From Malaya genurostris (taxonomy: Eukaryota; Arthropoda; Insecta; Diptera; Culicidae), in NCBI RefSeq assembly GCF_030247185.1, contig NC_080572.1, forward strand, positions 34,022,971-34,086,970: a stretch of DNA of 64,000 bases, written 5' to 3'. Position 1 is the stretch's first letter. Each line of letters opens with the position of its first letter. A program made the position numbers and the translations under genes. Positions 8,864 through 20,450 of this stretch are shown piece after piece. Below the pieces are notes generated by a model. It was not told the DNA's origin and ran no database searches. It saw only the letters and a list, made by a program, of their open reading frames with translations.

Positions 8864-9325
8864 AACGTGTTATGTCGGTTACGTCACATATATCATCATA
8901 TCTCCCGAACCAAAAATCACCGCTATTCGGTCTTTGAACTTGATCAATGTCCCGACAGTAGCTTTCAAACGAGCCTAAGTTTGTTAAAATCGGTTCAGTC
9001 ATCTCTGAGAAACTTGCGCGGTAAGAGATCAACGCGTTTTGTCGGTTACGTCACTTATACTATCATATCTCCGGAACTAAATGTCACAGTCATTTGATCT
9101 CGAAACTTGATCAATGGTCCGATAGTAGCTTTCAAACCAGCCTAAGTTTGTTGAAACTCTGAGTCATCCAGTCATCTCTGAGAAAATTGAGCGGTAAAAA
9201 TATCTTTCGGACATTTTCCGATCTCGTCGAACTAAGTCAAATGATATAATGGTCTCCGAGGCTCTGTTCGAAAGTCGTTTTTTCAGCAATTCTAATACCT
9301 TTCTATAGAGAAAGGCACAAAAATA
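8864..9325 (-). repeat. Satellite-like units with palindromic terminal motif
   Basis: Two tandem units of about 165 bp share TATCATATCTCC, TTGATCAATG and TAGCTTTCAAAC motifs. The right end has TCTCGTCGAACT, then TCGAAAGTCG, then CCTTTCTATAGAGAAAGG. That is the same order as the end of 58050-58602, which ties it to the family at 36.8, 58 and 61 kb. Confidence 0.6.
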
Positions 9326-9620
9326 ATCAAAGTGTTGACCACTACTTTCTACACATCTTGACCACATTTCTGATAATTTATGGTTATCACGCCAATAGAA
9401 ATGTACTCCTTTTGAAACAAACTGATCAGACATCCAATTTTCGACTTTTTCGTATGAATCGAATAACTGGTCAGCGAATGCGTGGCTAAGTGCTTTGATT
9501 GTACCGGTTTTGCTTTGTGTGCAGGTGCATTGTCGTGTATCAAAATTACTTGACGTGTCTTCTATCCCGTTCTGGTCACTTTTCGATCAATTCGTGGTTC
9601 AAATTGATCATTTATTGTCA
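9310..9620 (-). pseudogene. Mariner transposase C-terminal fragment
   Basis: Pieces of a mariner-type transposase read on minus in more than one frame: IHDNAPAHKAK, which carries the second catalytic Asp, then an ENWMSDQFVSKGVHFYW segment and WSRCVESSGQHFDYF, which resemble the family's C-terminus. At least one frameshift and loss of the third Asp region are apparent. No TIRs were found. Confidence 0.5.
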
Positions 9621-11590
9621 ATTAAACAATCGGTTCGTATTTGATTCAGAGTAACAAAATGTTTTACGAACAATGATATCACAATTACATCTAAATCACG
9701 AATCGTTCCCGGCCAAATCACAATCGTCATCGAAACCATCTCATGTTCATTTACATACAGAGTGCTGTAGTGCTATATGTACCGTAATTGTGTAAGCATG
9801 AAAGGATTTTTGTTCGTAGTTATTTCCCACTGGATCTCCTCAGCTTGCATTGTACTGGCTGTTGCCGCCAGACGTCAGACCAGCTCGTTTGCTGCGTTGG
9901 ACAGGTAGCACAGGTGCGCCGTAAGCCATTCGGTGTAAGTCCTGACGAGTGCTAGCAACAATTGTTTTGCCAGTTTGTTCTCCATCATGATTCCTCAAGC
10001 GAAACATGCTCACGCTTCATATTGAATTAGCATTCCCTCCCTTTGTCCCATCCATGGAAGAGCAATCGCTCCTGAGCGGACGTCATCAACGATCGACTTG
10101 TCCGTTTGTAGTAGGTTGAATGAGATTAAATCTCCCACCAGCAGATTACGATGTCTATGCAAGAACAATAGAGAACAAACATGAACTAGCAAAACAAAAA
10201 GGTTTGAGGCAAAAAGTTAGAAAGCTCCTAGCAGTGTGATGCTAATGATTTTTTTCCTATTTTTAATATAAAACATAATGACTGTTGGACAATAAGTATT
10301 CTTTTGTCAATTCTAAAGTTAAAAACAAATCATTTTCTGGAAATGTTGTGCAAGTGAGTTGTATAATTTGAGGATTCCATAATCGTTCTCCACCCACAAA
10401 AAAAGCAACGGTTATATCAGGCCGAACATTAATATAACGGTTGCCAATGTTGTTTCGTGTAATTTGAATCAATTTTTCGTTAGAGATTAAAGTCGGGATA
10501 ATTGATTTAAACTAGTGGCTTGTCGTGTGGTTTCCGATGAGGATAAGTCACGAATAGAGGTTACTGGTTCACTCATTCCATCGTCACTGCATTGTCAGGG
10601 GGTCGTGAAGACTATTTTAAAGGCGCTATGATTTATAACTTTCCACCACGATAACAACCGGGTCCCGCAGACCGAAGGGTGTCACAGCGGATATGGTATG
10701 ATTAGCTTCGCTTCCAACAAGCTGCTGAAATCGATATTGGCGGTTTTAGCGTGCAACCGTCGCAAGAGCTAACATCACGGTAATTATCACCTTCAGTGGA
10801 GACATGAAATGTTGTATTGAAAAATATATATTTTCATGGCTGTAACAGTACTGTTGTGGGTAGTTTTGCGTACTATACTTGGCTCAAGAAACAGTTACCC
10901 GTTAATTTCAGAGCCTTTTTGCTCAGAATCAGATTCGGGAATCATTTTCAAGATATTTTGTGCAAGAACAAAGTGAATTATGTATTGACCATTTTATTCA
11001 TTTGGGGGTTTGGTACCTCGTGGATAACCAGTTAGTGCAAATTGCACATGACTTGTAAAAACAATGTCATGTGCTCTTTGCACCTGTTAGCGGTATGCTG
11101 TCAAATTTGTTTCGTACTCTCGGCACGTCAAGTTAGACATTGCGTTAGATTTTTTGCAAGTGTTTTGCACAAAGGATTAACTTTACGTCTGCTCAGCGGA
11201 TTATGTTGATCTGGGGGCTTGCATCAGCAGTTCAACATAATCTGCAGATGCACTGATGAGTCGAAGACGAAACTTAAAAACATTTTATTCAGTCGCTGCC
11301 GTTGCGTCATTTTTTTTTACATATCACCGCGTTTAGTGACGATATCAAATTTTTAACACACTTTACCCTATAATTGGGGAACCGGAAGTCTGATACGTTG
11401 TAGTTTGAAATTGGCAAATTAGTATAGGGTTACAAGACCTTTCATTTTAATCTAAGTTCATGAAAATCGGTTCAAAAATCGGGTTTAACAATGTTTGCAT
11501 AACATTTCTTTATAAGAAAAAGAAAATACGGAAAAATTTCAATAACCGTCGCGTCTCAATGGCGAATGTCTCGAATTTCAACATGTATGC
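9621..11590. other. Unassigned DNA
   Basis: No repeat shared with the rest of the window was recognised, apart from a small inverted motif at about 11045-11085 (TTGCACATGAC facing GTCATGTGC). One possible exon is listed separately at 10263-10490. Confidence 0.4.
10263..10490 (-). CDS. Possible exon of unknown gene
   Basis: A minus-strand frame of about 75 codons ending at a TAA: NNIGNRYINVRPDITVAFF, GGERLWNPQIIQLTCTTF, LTLELTKEYLLSNSHYVLY. The residue mix looks more protein-like than most frames here and no transposable-element motif is present. I do not recognise a family. It opens without a strong splice acceptor or start context, so it may be chance. Confidence 0.15.
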   Translation of the reverse strand, partial: LISNEKLIQITRNNIGNRYINVRPDITVAFFVGGERLWNPQIIQLTCTTFPENDLFLTLELTKEYLLSNSHYVLY

Positions 11591-11593
11591 TAC

Positions 11594-12245
11594 ACAGGGT
11601 CCGTCATATAATTTTTTTTAAAACATGCAATAAAACACAAACGGTTCATCCGATTTCAAAATTTTTTTTTTCATATTAAAGTACAATCCTTCCGGTTAAT
11701 TGTGGAATATAATTTAATTCAAATGGCTGCCTCGGCTGGCCTTGCCATACGCCACACGGTCGGTCCAGTTTTTTAGCACATTTTCGATTGTATGCAGCTT
11801 TATTTCAGCTATGGCTGCACGAATGTTGTCCTTCAAGGCTTGAATTGTCTCTGGCTTGTCCACATAACACTTATCTTTGACAGCCTCCCAACGATGATAG
11901 TCTAACGGCGTTAAATCACAGCTCCAAGGCGGCCAAACGACATCCGAATTTCGACTGATAATTCGATCTTCGAAGACTGTGCGCAGAAGATCGATCGTAG
12001 CGTTGACTGTGTGCCACTGAGCGCCGTCTTGTTGGAACCAAATGGTGTCCAAGTCTTCCTCTTCAAGTAACTTGAAGAACCAATCGCTAATCATGGCGGC
12101 GCTAATCGTGGCGGCGGCTCCTGCCTCATTTTCGAAGAAAAATTGCCCAATGATGCCACCAGACCAAAATCCGCACCAAACCGTCACTCTCTGTGGATGC
12201 ATCGGCTTCTCCATGATAACGTGCGAGTTTTCCGTCCTCCAGAAA
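11594..12245 (-). mobile_element. DD41D Tc1/mariner-type element, 5'-truncated
   Basis: The left boundary is a terminal-repeat-like ACAGGGTCCGTCATATAA. Its first bases resemble the TIR start at 14346 (CAGGGTCC), which is common in the superfamily. The right side breaks off inside the coding region next to satellite-like DNA at 12246, so the opposite TIR is missing. Confidence 0.65.
11714..12238 (-). pseudogene. Tc1/mariner transposase, catalytic C-terminal part
   Basis: Translated on minus from WRTENSHVIMEKPMHPQRVT to GKASRGSHLN. It includes the second catalytic Asp in IWFQQDGAQWHT and the third in SCDLTPLDYHRW. I count 41 residues between them, the spacing of the DD41D (rosa-type) family. 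The first Asp and the whole DNA-binding N-terminus are missing, so only about half of an expected 340 or so residues remain. The 166 residues after the internal Met are uninterrupted, suggesting a fairly recent loss. QWHT differs from the more usual CHT pattern after QQDGA. Confidence 0.8.
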
Positions 12246-12620
12246 AGCTACTGTCGGGCCATTGATCAAGTTCGAAGATCAAATGGCTGTGACTTCTGGT
12301 TCTAGAGATATAATGGTATGAACCGATTTTAACAAGCTTAGGCTCGTTTGAAAGCTACTATTAAGCCATTGTTCAAGTTCGAAAAGTTGCTCAAAAGTTT
12401 AAGCCCCTCAAAAAAAGTCCTCATGCAAAATTTGAGCTAATTCGGACATGGGTAATGGGTGCTGCCAGGAGGTTAAGGTTTGAAAATTTTCGATCTTGAA
12501 AAAGCACCGAGGAGTACATGAAATTTCCGAAATAGAAAGTTTTGTTTAATGCCAAAAGTCTTAAAATTGCATGTAACGTCGAGATTTAGTGTCATCTCAA
12601 AAAATTTTTTTGAAAAGATC
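12246..12620 (-). repeat. Satellite-like unit and hairpin-arm relative
   Basis: 12246-12420 carries, in reverse, the same phrases as 8864-9200 (AAGCTACTGTCGGGCCATTG, GCTTAGGCTCGTTTGAAAGC). 12550-12620 is a diverged copy of one arm of the hairpin at 7742 (ATGCCAAAAGTCTTAAAATT, GTCGAGATTTAGTGT, CTGGGAC). Confidence 0.6.
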
Positions 12621-12624
12621 AACT

Positions 12625-14343
12625 GTCTGGGACTTTCATGGTCGATTATTTCTTGTATTTTTTGATTCGGCTCTAATTTTGCATATGCATTTTTTATGAT
12701 CAAAAGAGACAATTTGCATCATAAGTTTTCCATTTCTACAATAGCCTTACTTTCAAGAAGTGACTAAGAAAAAAATCCTTGAAAATTTTCAATAATAAAT
12801 GTTTCAGAAACGGTGGGTCCTGTCTTCTGCAATGTATAAAAATTTAGTACTGTTGAAAAAGCACTTGAAATTTAAATATCTCAAAAACGGTATTTTTGGT
12901 TTTTTAAATATTTTTAAATATGTTGTAGTTTAAGCCCAAAATAAAATATTGTCAAATTTTTAGAATAGAGAAATAATATTTAAAAAAGTAACATATTTTC
13001 TAAATAATGTAATTTTTTTAAAATCATGACAAACATTTTTTTTATATTTTTCTACAAAATTTTTATAAAGAACTCTAAATTTCCAATGAAAATTATGTAA
13101 GCCAAAATTTTACTATATGCTACGGTTCTTGAGATACAGCAGTTGAAAAAAAATCAGGAAATTCGCATTTATTGAAGATTTCTGTATTGTTCCTTGAATA
13201 GTAATTGCTTTTGATTATTGTTCATTAAAATTTTGCTTGGTGTTTTCATTCTCTAATGTAAATCACATTACACATTTCACGTTCCTTAGCAAGACTTGCC
13301 CTTATTGCCATGCGTTTTGTTGTTCCTCCTACAGCATCACATGGTCCATTACCATGCGATGTTGCGAAAAAATGCCATTCAACATCTATATCATATTTAT
13401 TCTTATATTGGCAAAGACCGAATGTTTTTTTCTATTTTTAAATTGTGATGCAGCTCCATCGGACTTGACTTGAATTTTGTTCACATGCTACTGTTTTTTA
13501 TTGTAGTATAAAATCAATCATTTTTGAGATAAATAGGTTAACGTACATTGAATCGTGACGCAAATTTTCGGAAATAGGTGTAGTTTTCTGAAAAATCACA
13601 TATAGTTATAAATTCTCCTTCCTGTAAGCCATTTTTTGCTTTTTTCAAAAAAAGTAGACTGCTCTCTTTTAATTTAATTATGTAATATCAATTTCTCTAA
13701 CTTATGAACAAAATAGAAAACAAACTCTTCATTCTGTTTTACAAACGTTTCTATATTGCATCTGTCAGTTGTGACCCATTGTTCAAAAATCATCTGGTGC
13801 TCTGGCTGCCCTTCATCCAATAGTAGAATGCATACAACTTTCAATTAGTAATCGTTTTGCTTTCGTTACCATATATATTGTCGTAATATTTTCTTTATTT
13901 TCTCGACTGTCCATGACCTAGGTAGTACAGTTGAGAGTTGAAATAGCTCAGTCCTTGTCGTACCTTCACTGGAAGACTTTTCTTTGAGCTTCTCAAATTG
14001 CAAATTGATGATGCAAATTGTTTCCTTTGGCCATGAATAACGCTTATGCAAAATTTGAGCCAATGAAACAAATACAGAAATAAAATTTCAAAAAAAAATC
14101 TAGCGGTGGAATTGCTTTAGTGGAAAAACAAGAAATCCTACAAAAGCAAAGAACAGCGCGACTTGAACCGAGGAACATTAGATCACAAGCACATCGATAA
14201 CTCGAATGAACCACTGAAGAACATACCTGTTCGTTGAATAATTGATACATATAAATCCGTACAGCGGCACTTGGTAGCCAAGTTAATATACAACTTTAAA
14301 CTTTAATATATAACTTTAAACTTTTCCACTGGAACTGATATTG
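12625..14343. other. Unassigned AT-rich DNA
   Basis: No repeat or coding similarity recognised. Short frames near 13237-13473 and 13866-14250 show no familiar motifs. Confidence 0.5.
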
Positions 14344-14345
14344 TA

Positions 14346-14687
14346 CAGGGTCCGGCACTCGAAGTGTAACCAATTAAAAAGGCCATAAATTCAGTTTGGA
14401 AAATTACTTTTACTTAATTCAAAGTACAAAATGGCCCAAAGAGAATAATCCATTGGATTCGCATCTGGTGAATTCGAAAGCCATTGTGTGGACGTGATGA
14501 AGTTCGGAACGTTGTTTTTCAGCCATTCTTGGTTCACTCGAGCTTTGTGAGACGGTGCCGAGTCCTGCTGAAACGTCTGAATTTTGTATCATTTTTACAC
14601 ATTTTGTACTTTGAATTAAGTAAAAGTAATTTTCCAAACTGAATTTATGGCCTTTTTAATTGGTTACACTTCGAGTGCCGGACCCTG
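14346..14687. mobile_element. DD37D-derived MITE with long inverted repeats
   Basis: A 342-bp element flanked by TA (14344-14345 and 14688-14689). Both ends read inward from CAGGGTCCGGCACTCGAAG and stay complementary for about 85-90 bases on each side. The inner about 150 bases encode a leftover transposase slice, so the element is an internal-deletion derivative of a Tc1/mariner transposon. Confidence 0.9.
14432..14579 (-). pseudogene. Transposase slice carrying two catalytic Asp
   Basis: Read on minus: QTFQQDSAPSHKARVNQEWL, then NNVPNFITSTQW and SNSPDANPMDYSLWA. The Asp in QQDSAP and the Asp in PMDYSLW are the second and third catalytic positions. I count 37 residues between them, as in the DD37D (maT) group. 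The frame is uninterrupted over about 49 residues. Everything N-terminal, including the first Asp and the DNA-binding domain, is gone. Confidence 0.8.
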
Positions 14688-14689
14688 TA

Positions 14690-15667
14690 TTACATTTCAT
14701 TACGTTTACTGTCTTGTTATTTCTGTAACACATGTCTGAGATGTTATGTGTTATTTCTGTAACACATGTTGATTTCGGGAGGGGCCAGGGCCCCTCGGGC
14801 CCTTCCTCTGGGTGACGTGACTACGTGACTGATTACATTCAGACCACAACAAATGTGTTATAAATGATTTTCAAAACCATTAAATTTGTTCTGAGTAAAA
14901 CGAGTTTTGTGAAAGAATTCAATTGACTACAATCTTTTAAAAGAATTATTGAAAGCAGTATTGAGAGTGTAAGCTTTATTTTATTCTAGCACTAGTTCCT
15001 TTATTTTTGGAAGGTTGCAAAACAGGAATTGTTCATAGCTTTTATAAAACAAGTAGCCATTGTTGCATCAACCAGGAAACATTCGAATTGTTACAACTTT
15101 ATCGATCAGCTTCAGCCATGTTGTATTCACGAAATCAGAAAAATAGTATGTGGAATTTAATCGCGAATGCAATTATTTTTGTTGCTATTTTACTTGCGTA
15201 TTTATATTTGTATCGGAAGTATTGAGCCCGTACCATATCGTATCATCGCAACCTTCTTGGCAAATCCCTAGGCTTAGGTGACTGAAATCACGCAAAAGAA
15301 GCGTATTTAAAAAATCACTTGAAGCAAGGATGGTTTGTGCCTCAACGACATTATGTATAAACTAAATCTCTATACGAACAGCAAAGAACCTAAAAGCCTT
15401 TTGGAAGCATGTTAACGAACTAAGGAAGAAATCGTGTTTATCTTCGATCTTGACAAATAATAACGTGCTGAATCTCATCTCTTACCTGTTCGCAAATACT
15501 TACCAGCTTATACTCAAGTTAAAATTGATAGTTTCGAGAAAATTTACAAGTCGCGAACTGCTATGAAACTGCTCAAGACGGATTGTCTATTCCATATTGT
15601 AATTTTTAATTACGTTAATAATTAGTTAATTTCGAATCTTGTAGATAGTTGCAAATATTGAACTAAT
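14690..15667. other. Unassigned DNA
   Basis: No repeat recognised. One short membrane-peptide frame is listed at 15118-15225. Confidence 0.5.
15118..15225 (+). CDS. Short peptide with one membrane segment, doubtful
   Basis: A 35-codon frame. After a polar start comes a strong hydrophobic run (WNLIANAIIFVAILLAYLYLY) closed by RKY and a stop. It resembles the membrane anchor of an enzyme such as a cytochrome P450 in general character only; no following exon was found. A second ATG at 15148 would give the anchor alone. Chance is a real alternative. Confidence 0.12.
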   Translation: MLYSRNQKNSMWNLIANAIIFVAILLAYLYLYRKY

Positions 15668-16002
15668 AAGAATAGAATTGTTTTTTTTTCATAAATAACT
15701 TTATTTCATAGGCAATATACATAAGTTTTTCTTCGCCGTGGCATCTACAATACATAGTACTTTAAACCTAATACATTTCGAATATCCTATTAGTATGTTG
15801 GTATTCATTAGTTAATCTAAACACTGTTTTTATCAAGCGAGTTGCTATTATAAATTACATTAAATGAAATACATTTATTTTGTACATGATGTTATAACTA
15901 TTTCAGGTTTGTTTGTATCAGTTCATCACTTTTATTTAATATAAGATAGCTGGCTATTGGTTGAACTCATGGAAGAGAAAACAATCTAACATAAAATAAA
16001 AT

Positions 16003-16480
16003 TTAAATTGGAACTCCAATGGACTTAATGAAATAATAAAGAAGTTTCATGTAAGGAACGTCACGACAAGCAAGAATGTCGCGAACTAGGACATTGGATA
16101 GTCTACCTTGGGTACGCAAGGAATTTATTAGTTGAGATCTGACATCACGATACTCCACGCATGTCCAAACAACATGGTCAATATCGCGGTAACCTTCGCC
16201 ACAAGCACAATGATTAGTCTCGGAAAGTCCAATTCGAAGGAGATGTGCATCTAACGTGTAGTGATTGGACATGAGTCTGGACATCACACGAATGAAATCT
16301 CTACTCACATCCAATCCCCTGAACCATGCCTTTGTCGATATTTTAGGAATAATTGAGTGCATCCACCGACCCAGAAACATTATTGTTGAACATACCAAAC
16401 CCTGTCGCTTCTTCAATTCGCGATCCGTCCGTGTAAAACATTTTCTCAGAGTCGATATGCCTGAACTTACTTGTAAATAT
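16003..16480 (-). pseudogene. I-clade ORF2: RNase H remnant and C-terminal zinc cluster
   Basis: On minus, the RNase H domain opens with KMFYTDGSRIEEATGFGMF, which has the first active-site Asp. It then jumps into RWMHSIIPKISTKAWFRG, so the middle and end of RNase H are deleted, about 150 residues by comparison with 42585-43427. The frame continues through CACGEGYRDIDHVVWTC (zinc-binding pattern) to YYFIKSIGVPI and a stop, which is the intact family C-terminus. The junction lies close to 16375. Confidence 0.85.
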
Positions 16481-17699
16481 TTTTGGGATTTCCAACGAGC
16501 GTAGGTGTTCCGGAATTCCACGCACTTCGCGCTGCATGGATGTGTCGAAAAATAAAGTTGAGTCAGGGACATTTAGGAGGCTGACACGGATAGGAATATA
16601 TCTTGAAGGGTTGATTTCCTGTGACATATGGTTAAAATATACAGTCATTAATCTTGTTTGAGATTGAAGCTCAACTAGCCTTTCGAAGTTATTAATAACT
16701 AGGGGATTCAGTACCTCGCATCTTATTAGCAGTCGCGACGAAAGCTCCCAAAAACGATCCTTCAATGGAAGAACTCCCGCCAGAACTTCCAGACTCATTG
16801 TATGTGTCGAATGCATGCAGCCTAAAGCAATATACGATATTGAATTCGCTCTAATTTGATAATATGAGAGTTTGCAGCGGAACGAAAGCAAACGCATCCA
16901 TACTCCATCACTGAAAGTATCGTTGTCTGATACAATTTTATTAGATCTTCCAGATGAGCACCCCACCAAGATCCGGTTATTGCTCGAAGAAAATTTACTC
17001 TTTGTTGGCATTTTGTTATCAGAAACCTAATGTGTCCTCCCCACGTGCATTTGGAATCAAACCACACCCCGAGGTATTTGAAAGTCAAAACCTGTTGGAT
17101 CATTCTTTCCATCATATGAAGCTGAAGCTGCGCGGGATCATGCTTTCTTGAAAAGACGACCAGCTCTGTTTTCTCCGCAGAGAATTCGATACCCAGATGG
17201 ACAGCCCAAACGGACAAGTTATCTAAGGTATCTTGCAATGGTTTTTGCAGATCAATAGCTTTGGGTCCAGTAACTGAAACTACGCCATCATCTGCCAATT
17301 GTCTTAGTGTACATGGGGATACTAGACAGCTGTCAATGTCATTCACGTAAAAATTATAGAGGAGCGGACTGAGGCAAGAGCCTTGCGGTTGACCCATGTA
17401 GCTAATTCTGAATGTTACCAAATCGCCATGTGAAAAATGCATGCGTTTCTCTGACAAAAGGTTGTGCAAATAATTATTTATAACCGCTGGGAGTCCATGT
17501 TGGTAAAGCTTGTCTGAAAGAACATCAATGGAAACTGAATCAAATGCTCCTTTAATGTCTAAAAATACAGATGCCATTTGTTGCTTTTGAGCGAAGGCAA
17601 TTTGGATGTCAGACGAAAGTAATGCAAGGCAATCATTCGTCCCTTTATTTCTACGGAAGCCAAACTGAGTATCTGACAACAAACCGTTCGTCTCGACCC
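16480..17699 (-). pseudogene. I-clade ORF2: reverse transcriptase, palm and thumb
   Basis: Polymerises cDNA at the nicked target. Motifs in order on minus: TQFGFRRNKGT; VFLDIKGAFDSVS (motif A Asp); MGQPQGSCLSPLLYNFYVND (motif B); TLRQLADDGVVSV (motif C). Motif C has LADD where FADD is usual (the copy at 41.9 kb keeps FADD). FKYLGVWFD and the connection region up to SLEVLAGVLPLK follow. A frameshift lies near 16830-16850, between ERIQYRILL and the next segment. The domain is cut on its N-side by the retroposon at 17700. Confidence 0.88.
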
Positions 17700-17934
17700 G
17701 GTCGTCAAATGGTGAGATAACTAAGTCCTCACAAGTCTCTATCTCATGCCTCCCCGAGCGTCTATGATGACATTTGGTCAATAGAACGGCGTCGACTGGG
17801 TGCTATCGCCTTCTGCGTTAGTAGCAGAATGAGAGGGTGCGAAATGGCTTGTAGGTTGAAGCCCATCCTAAAGTGCAGTGTTTATCATAATATATTAAAA
17901 CATATAATTGTGTTGTTTATTACATCATGTATTA

Positions 17935-17940
17935 TTATTA

Positions 17941-18000
<60 letters not shown>

Positions 18001-18001
18001 G
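17935..18001 (+). repeat. (TTA)n microsatellite inside retroposon copy 1
   Basis: About 22 near-perfect TTA units. The matching tract in copy 2 (22614-22738) is roughly twice as long, showing length drift since the copies separated. Confidence 0.95.
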
Positions 18002-18808
18002 AAGAGCGTAACTTACACTGCGACATTACCTGTTATATTGTATCATAGCATATTATTTCATATATTATCGTTTTACACTATTTTATGTTATTAAATACTA
18101 TGTTGTATGGTATTATACTGCATTGCATTATATCATATTATATTGTATTATATTATATTATATTTTATTATATTATGTTATATTATATTTCTATTATGTT
18201 ATGTTATATTGTATCGCATTATGTTGTATTATATTATATTATATTGTAGGGTTTATTATGAGTAGTACTACGTACCTCTGCGCAAAATATAAATTTGTTT
18301 TCCTTATAAGTTATCATTTTTAAAGTAACTTTCAACTAAATATCAAGGTCGTCACAAGGTGAGCTTGGTCCTCACTGGTTCCTGTTTCATGCCTACCCGT
18401 GTGTCTGTGGTGACAATTGGTTGATGGAATGCGTTGATGGCAGAATGAGAGGATGAGAAATGACATATAAATTCAAGTAATAGAATATCATAGCATATCG
18501 CAACATATCATTTTATTTATTCTATTATTTATTATATAATACATTGTACTATATTATATTGTTTTTTGTTGTTATTTTCATTATTATATTGATTGTAATT
18601 ATTATTAATTTGTCATCAATAATAATAACATATATTATTTTTATAGATGTGGATAATCTTATTGTTATTAGAAGAGAAATATTCTACTTCCTGCAGTATT
18701 GCGAAGATAGAAGAGCATAACTGACTCTCTACATTGACTGTTATTTTATATCATGTTTTATAATATATTATATTATATTGTATGACATTGTATTATATTA
18801 TTTTGTAA

Positions 18809-19367
18809 CTTTTTACTTTTTTATTTATGACTTCTGGTCAGTCAGTAGTTTTTACTTTTTTCGGTTGTTTAGCGGTGTCGAGCTGACTGGGGATTGTAAG
18901 AGGAGAGAGACGCATAGCCATACGCTACAACTCCAGGCACTCAAGCAATAGTTTCGGACAAATCTTCCATTCCGGTGTTATAACTAACTGTATGAGAAAA
19001 TATCAACACAATGAAAACACATTGTGTGAGAAACCGTCGTGGGCAGAATGTGACAACTTCTCGTAACTTTACTTTTGCCGGTTCGGACAGTAAATGGCAA
19101 ATGACCTTTGCCTTTACTTTCTGACATATCAGAGACTCGGATAACTCGTATCGCTAAGATGCCTAAGTTCGACTCCTCTGGTAGAAGGTAAAAGTTTAGA
19201 TACGAGAAGCCTTCTGCTCACTTAAATGACCCTTGTCACGTCTCACTTTTCCGCACTTTATTCTTCACATCCTTGCTCTTCCTTGAGTACTATGGCTCTA
19301 TGATTTCATATTCTTTCTCCTCTTATAGTCTCCAGTTGGTTTGATATCGTTGAACAACCGAAAAAAA
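18809..19367 (+). mobile_element. Poly-A retroposon nested in copy 1
   Basis: A 559-bp insertion flanked by the 12-bp duplication ATTATTTTGTAA (18797-18808 and 19368-19379) and ending in an A run after AACCG. Copy 2 of the host retroposon has a single uninterrupted ATTATTTTGTAAT at the matching place (minus strand, near 21821-21833), so the empty site is visible. A B-box-like GTTCGACTCC occurs at 19167, but no good A box was found. The 3' part recurs at 320-465. SINE-like by structure; non-coding. Confidence 0.8.
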
Positions 19368-19891
19368 ATTATTTTGTAATCTATTATATCATTTTATGTT
19401 ATATTAATTTCATTACACTATGTTTCATTGTATTTATCAATATAAAACATTTTGCACGGGGGCGTAAAGGGGAGGAAGCATCAGGGCATCGGACGAATTG
19501 ATGACTGGACGAGGGATTGTGGATAGCCAGCCCAAGTCACTTGAAGGAAACTTGTTTCCTTCTGAAGGTTTGAAATGAGTCTGACGCGCCCTTCTCAAAC
19601 AAACCATCAGGCGGGTTCAAGCATGTATAGCGATATGCTTCATCCATGCACTGGATATTATGGTTGGAAGAGCATCTTTTATTCCCGCGGAATACGAGTA
19701 AGTGACTCTACTTACGTATCCGCCCAACCCTTTTTGTTCGCTTTTCGGTAACAGCTATAGTAAGAAGGTGAATGGATGAGTCATATCGGGGCTACTGTAA
19801 GTCTACCCGCATCCACTGGCAAGTCCTTGAACTGATGGTGGCTTCACTTCACATCACATCACATCACATCCCAAACCGTTCGTCTCGACCC

Positions 19892-20450
19892 AAGTGTCGA
19901 CACGTCGTAGAATAATTTTTTCGAACAATTTTCTGATGCAGGACAACATCGCGATGGGTCTATATGAGTTGTGATTGGAAGCTGGTTTCCCCGGCTTTTG
20001 AATGGCGATAACTTTCACTTGCCTCCAGTCAGGTGGAACAATATTTTGCTCAAGAAGCTTGTTGAACAATTCCAACAAACGTCTTTTTGCGAGGTCGGGC
20101 AGATTCTTCACCAAGTTGAATTTAATTCTGTCCAACCCAGGAGCGTTATTGTTACAAGACATGAGTGCTATGGAAAATTCCATCATTGAAAAGGGGCTAT
20201 CAATGGAACCATTATTTGAAAAAGATTCCCTAATAATGTTATGCTTAGGAACAGAATCTGGACAAACTTTCCTCGCAAAACCAAATATCCATCGGTTCGA
20301 GTATTCCTCACTCTCATTTCCTACGTTACGATTCCTCATTCGTCTGGCCGTATTCCAAAGAGTGCTCATTGAGGTTTCTCTTGACAAACCTTCGACAAAA
20401 TGTCTCCAATAGCTACATTTCTTGGCCCGAAGTATGCTCTTGTACTTGGT
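19892..20450 (-). pseudogene. I-clade ORF2: start of reverse transcriptase
   Basis: On minus: SRETSMSTLWNTARRMRNR, then FSIALMSCNNNAPGLDRIKF, DWRQVKVIAIQKPGKPASNH and NSYRPIAMLSCIRKLFEKII (RT motif 1), ending DTWVETNGL. The next residues of the protein resume at 17679 beyond the nested retroposon. A frameshift near 20450 separates this segment from the endonuclease frame, in the linker RGGGTPQNFEKFL. Confidence 0.87.

Larger units (their letters stand above)
17700..19871 (+). mobile_element. CACAT-tailed non-autonomous retroposon, copy 1
   Basis: Inserted in the LINE reverse-transcriptase region with a 20-bp target duplication (17680-17699 and 19872-19891, ending CGTCTCGACCC). It starts GGTCGTCAAATGG and ends GATGGTGGCTTCACTTCACATC plus CATCA repeats. 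It contains two successive monomers, each with a related head (17700 and 18346), then TTA/AT-rich tracts, then AGAAGAGCGTAAC or AGAAGAGCATAAC. A unique GC-richer 3' region follows from about 19455. No significant frame exists. Long target duplication and a simple-repeat tail suggest LINE-driven retrotransposition, perhaps by an RTE-like enzyme (inference). Confidence 0.88.
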
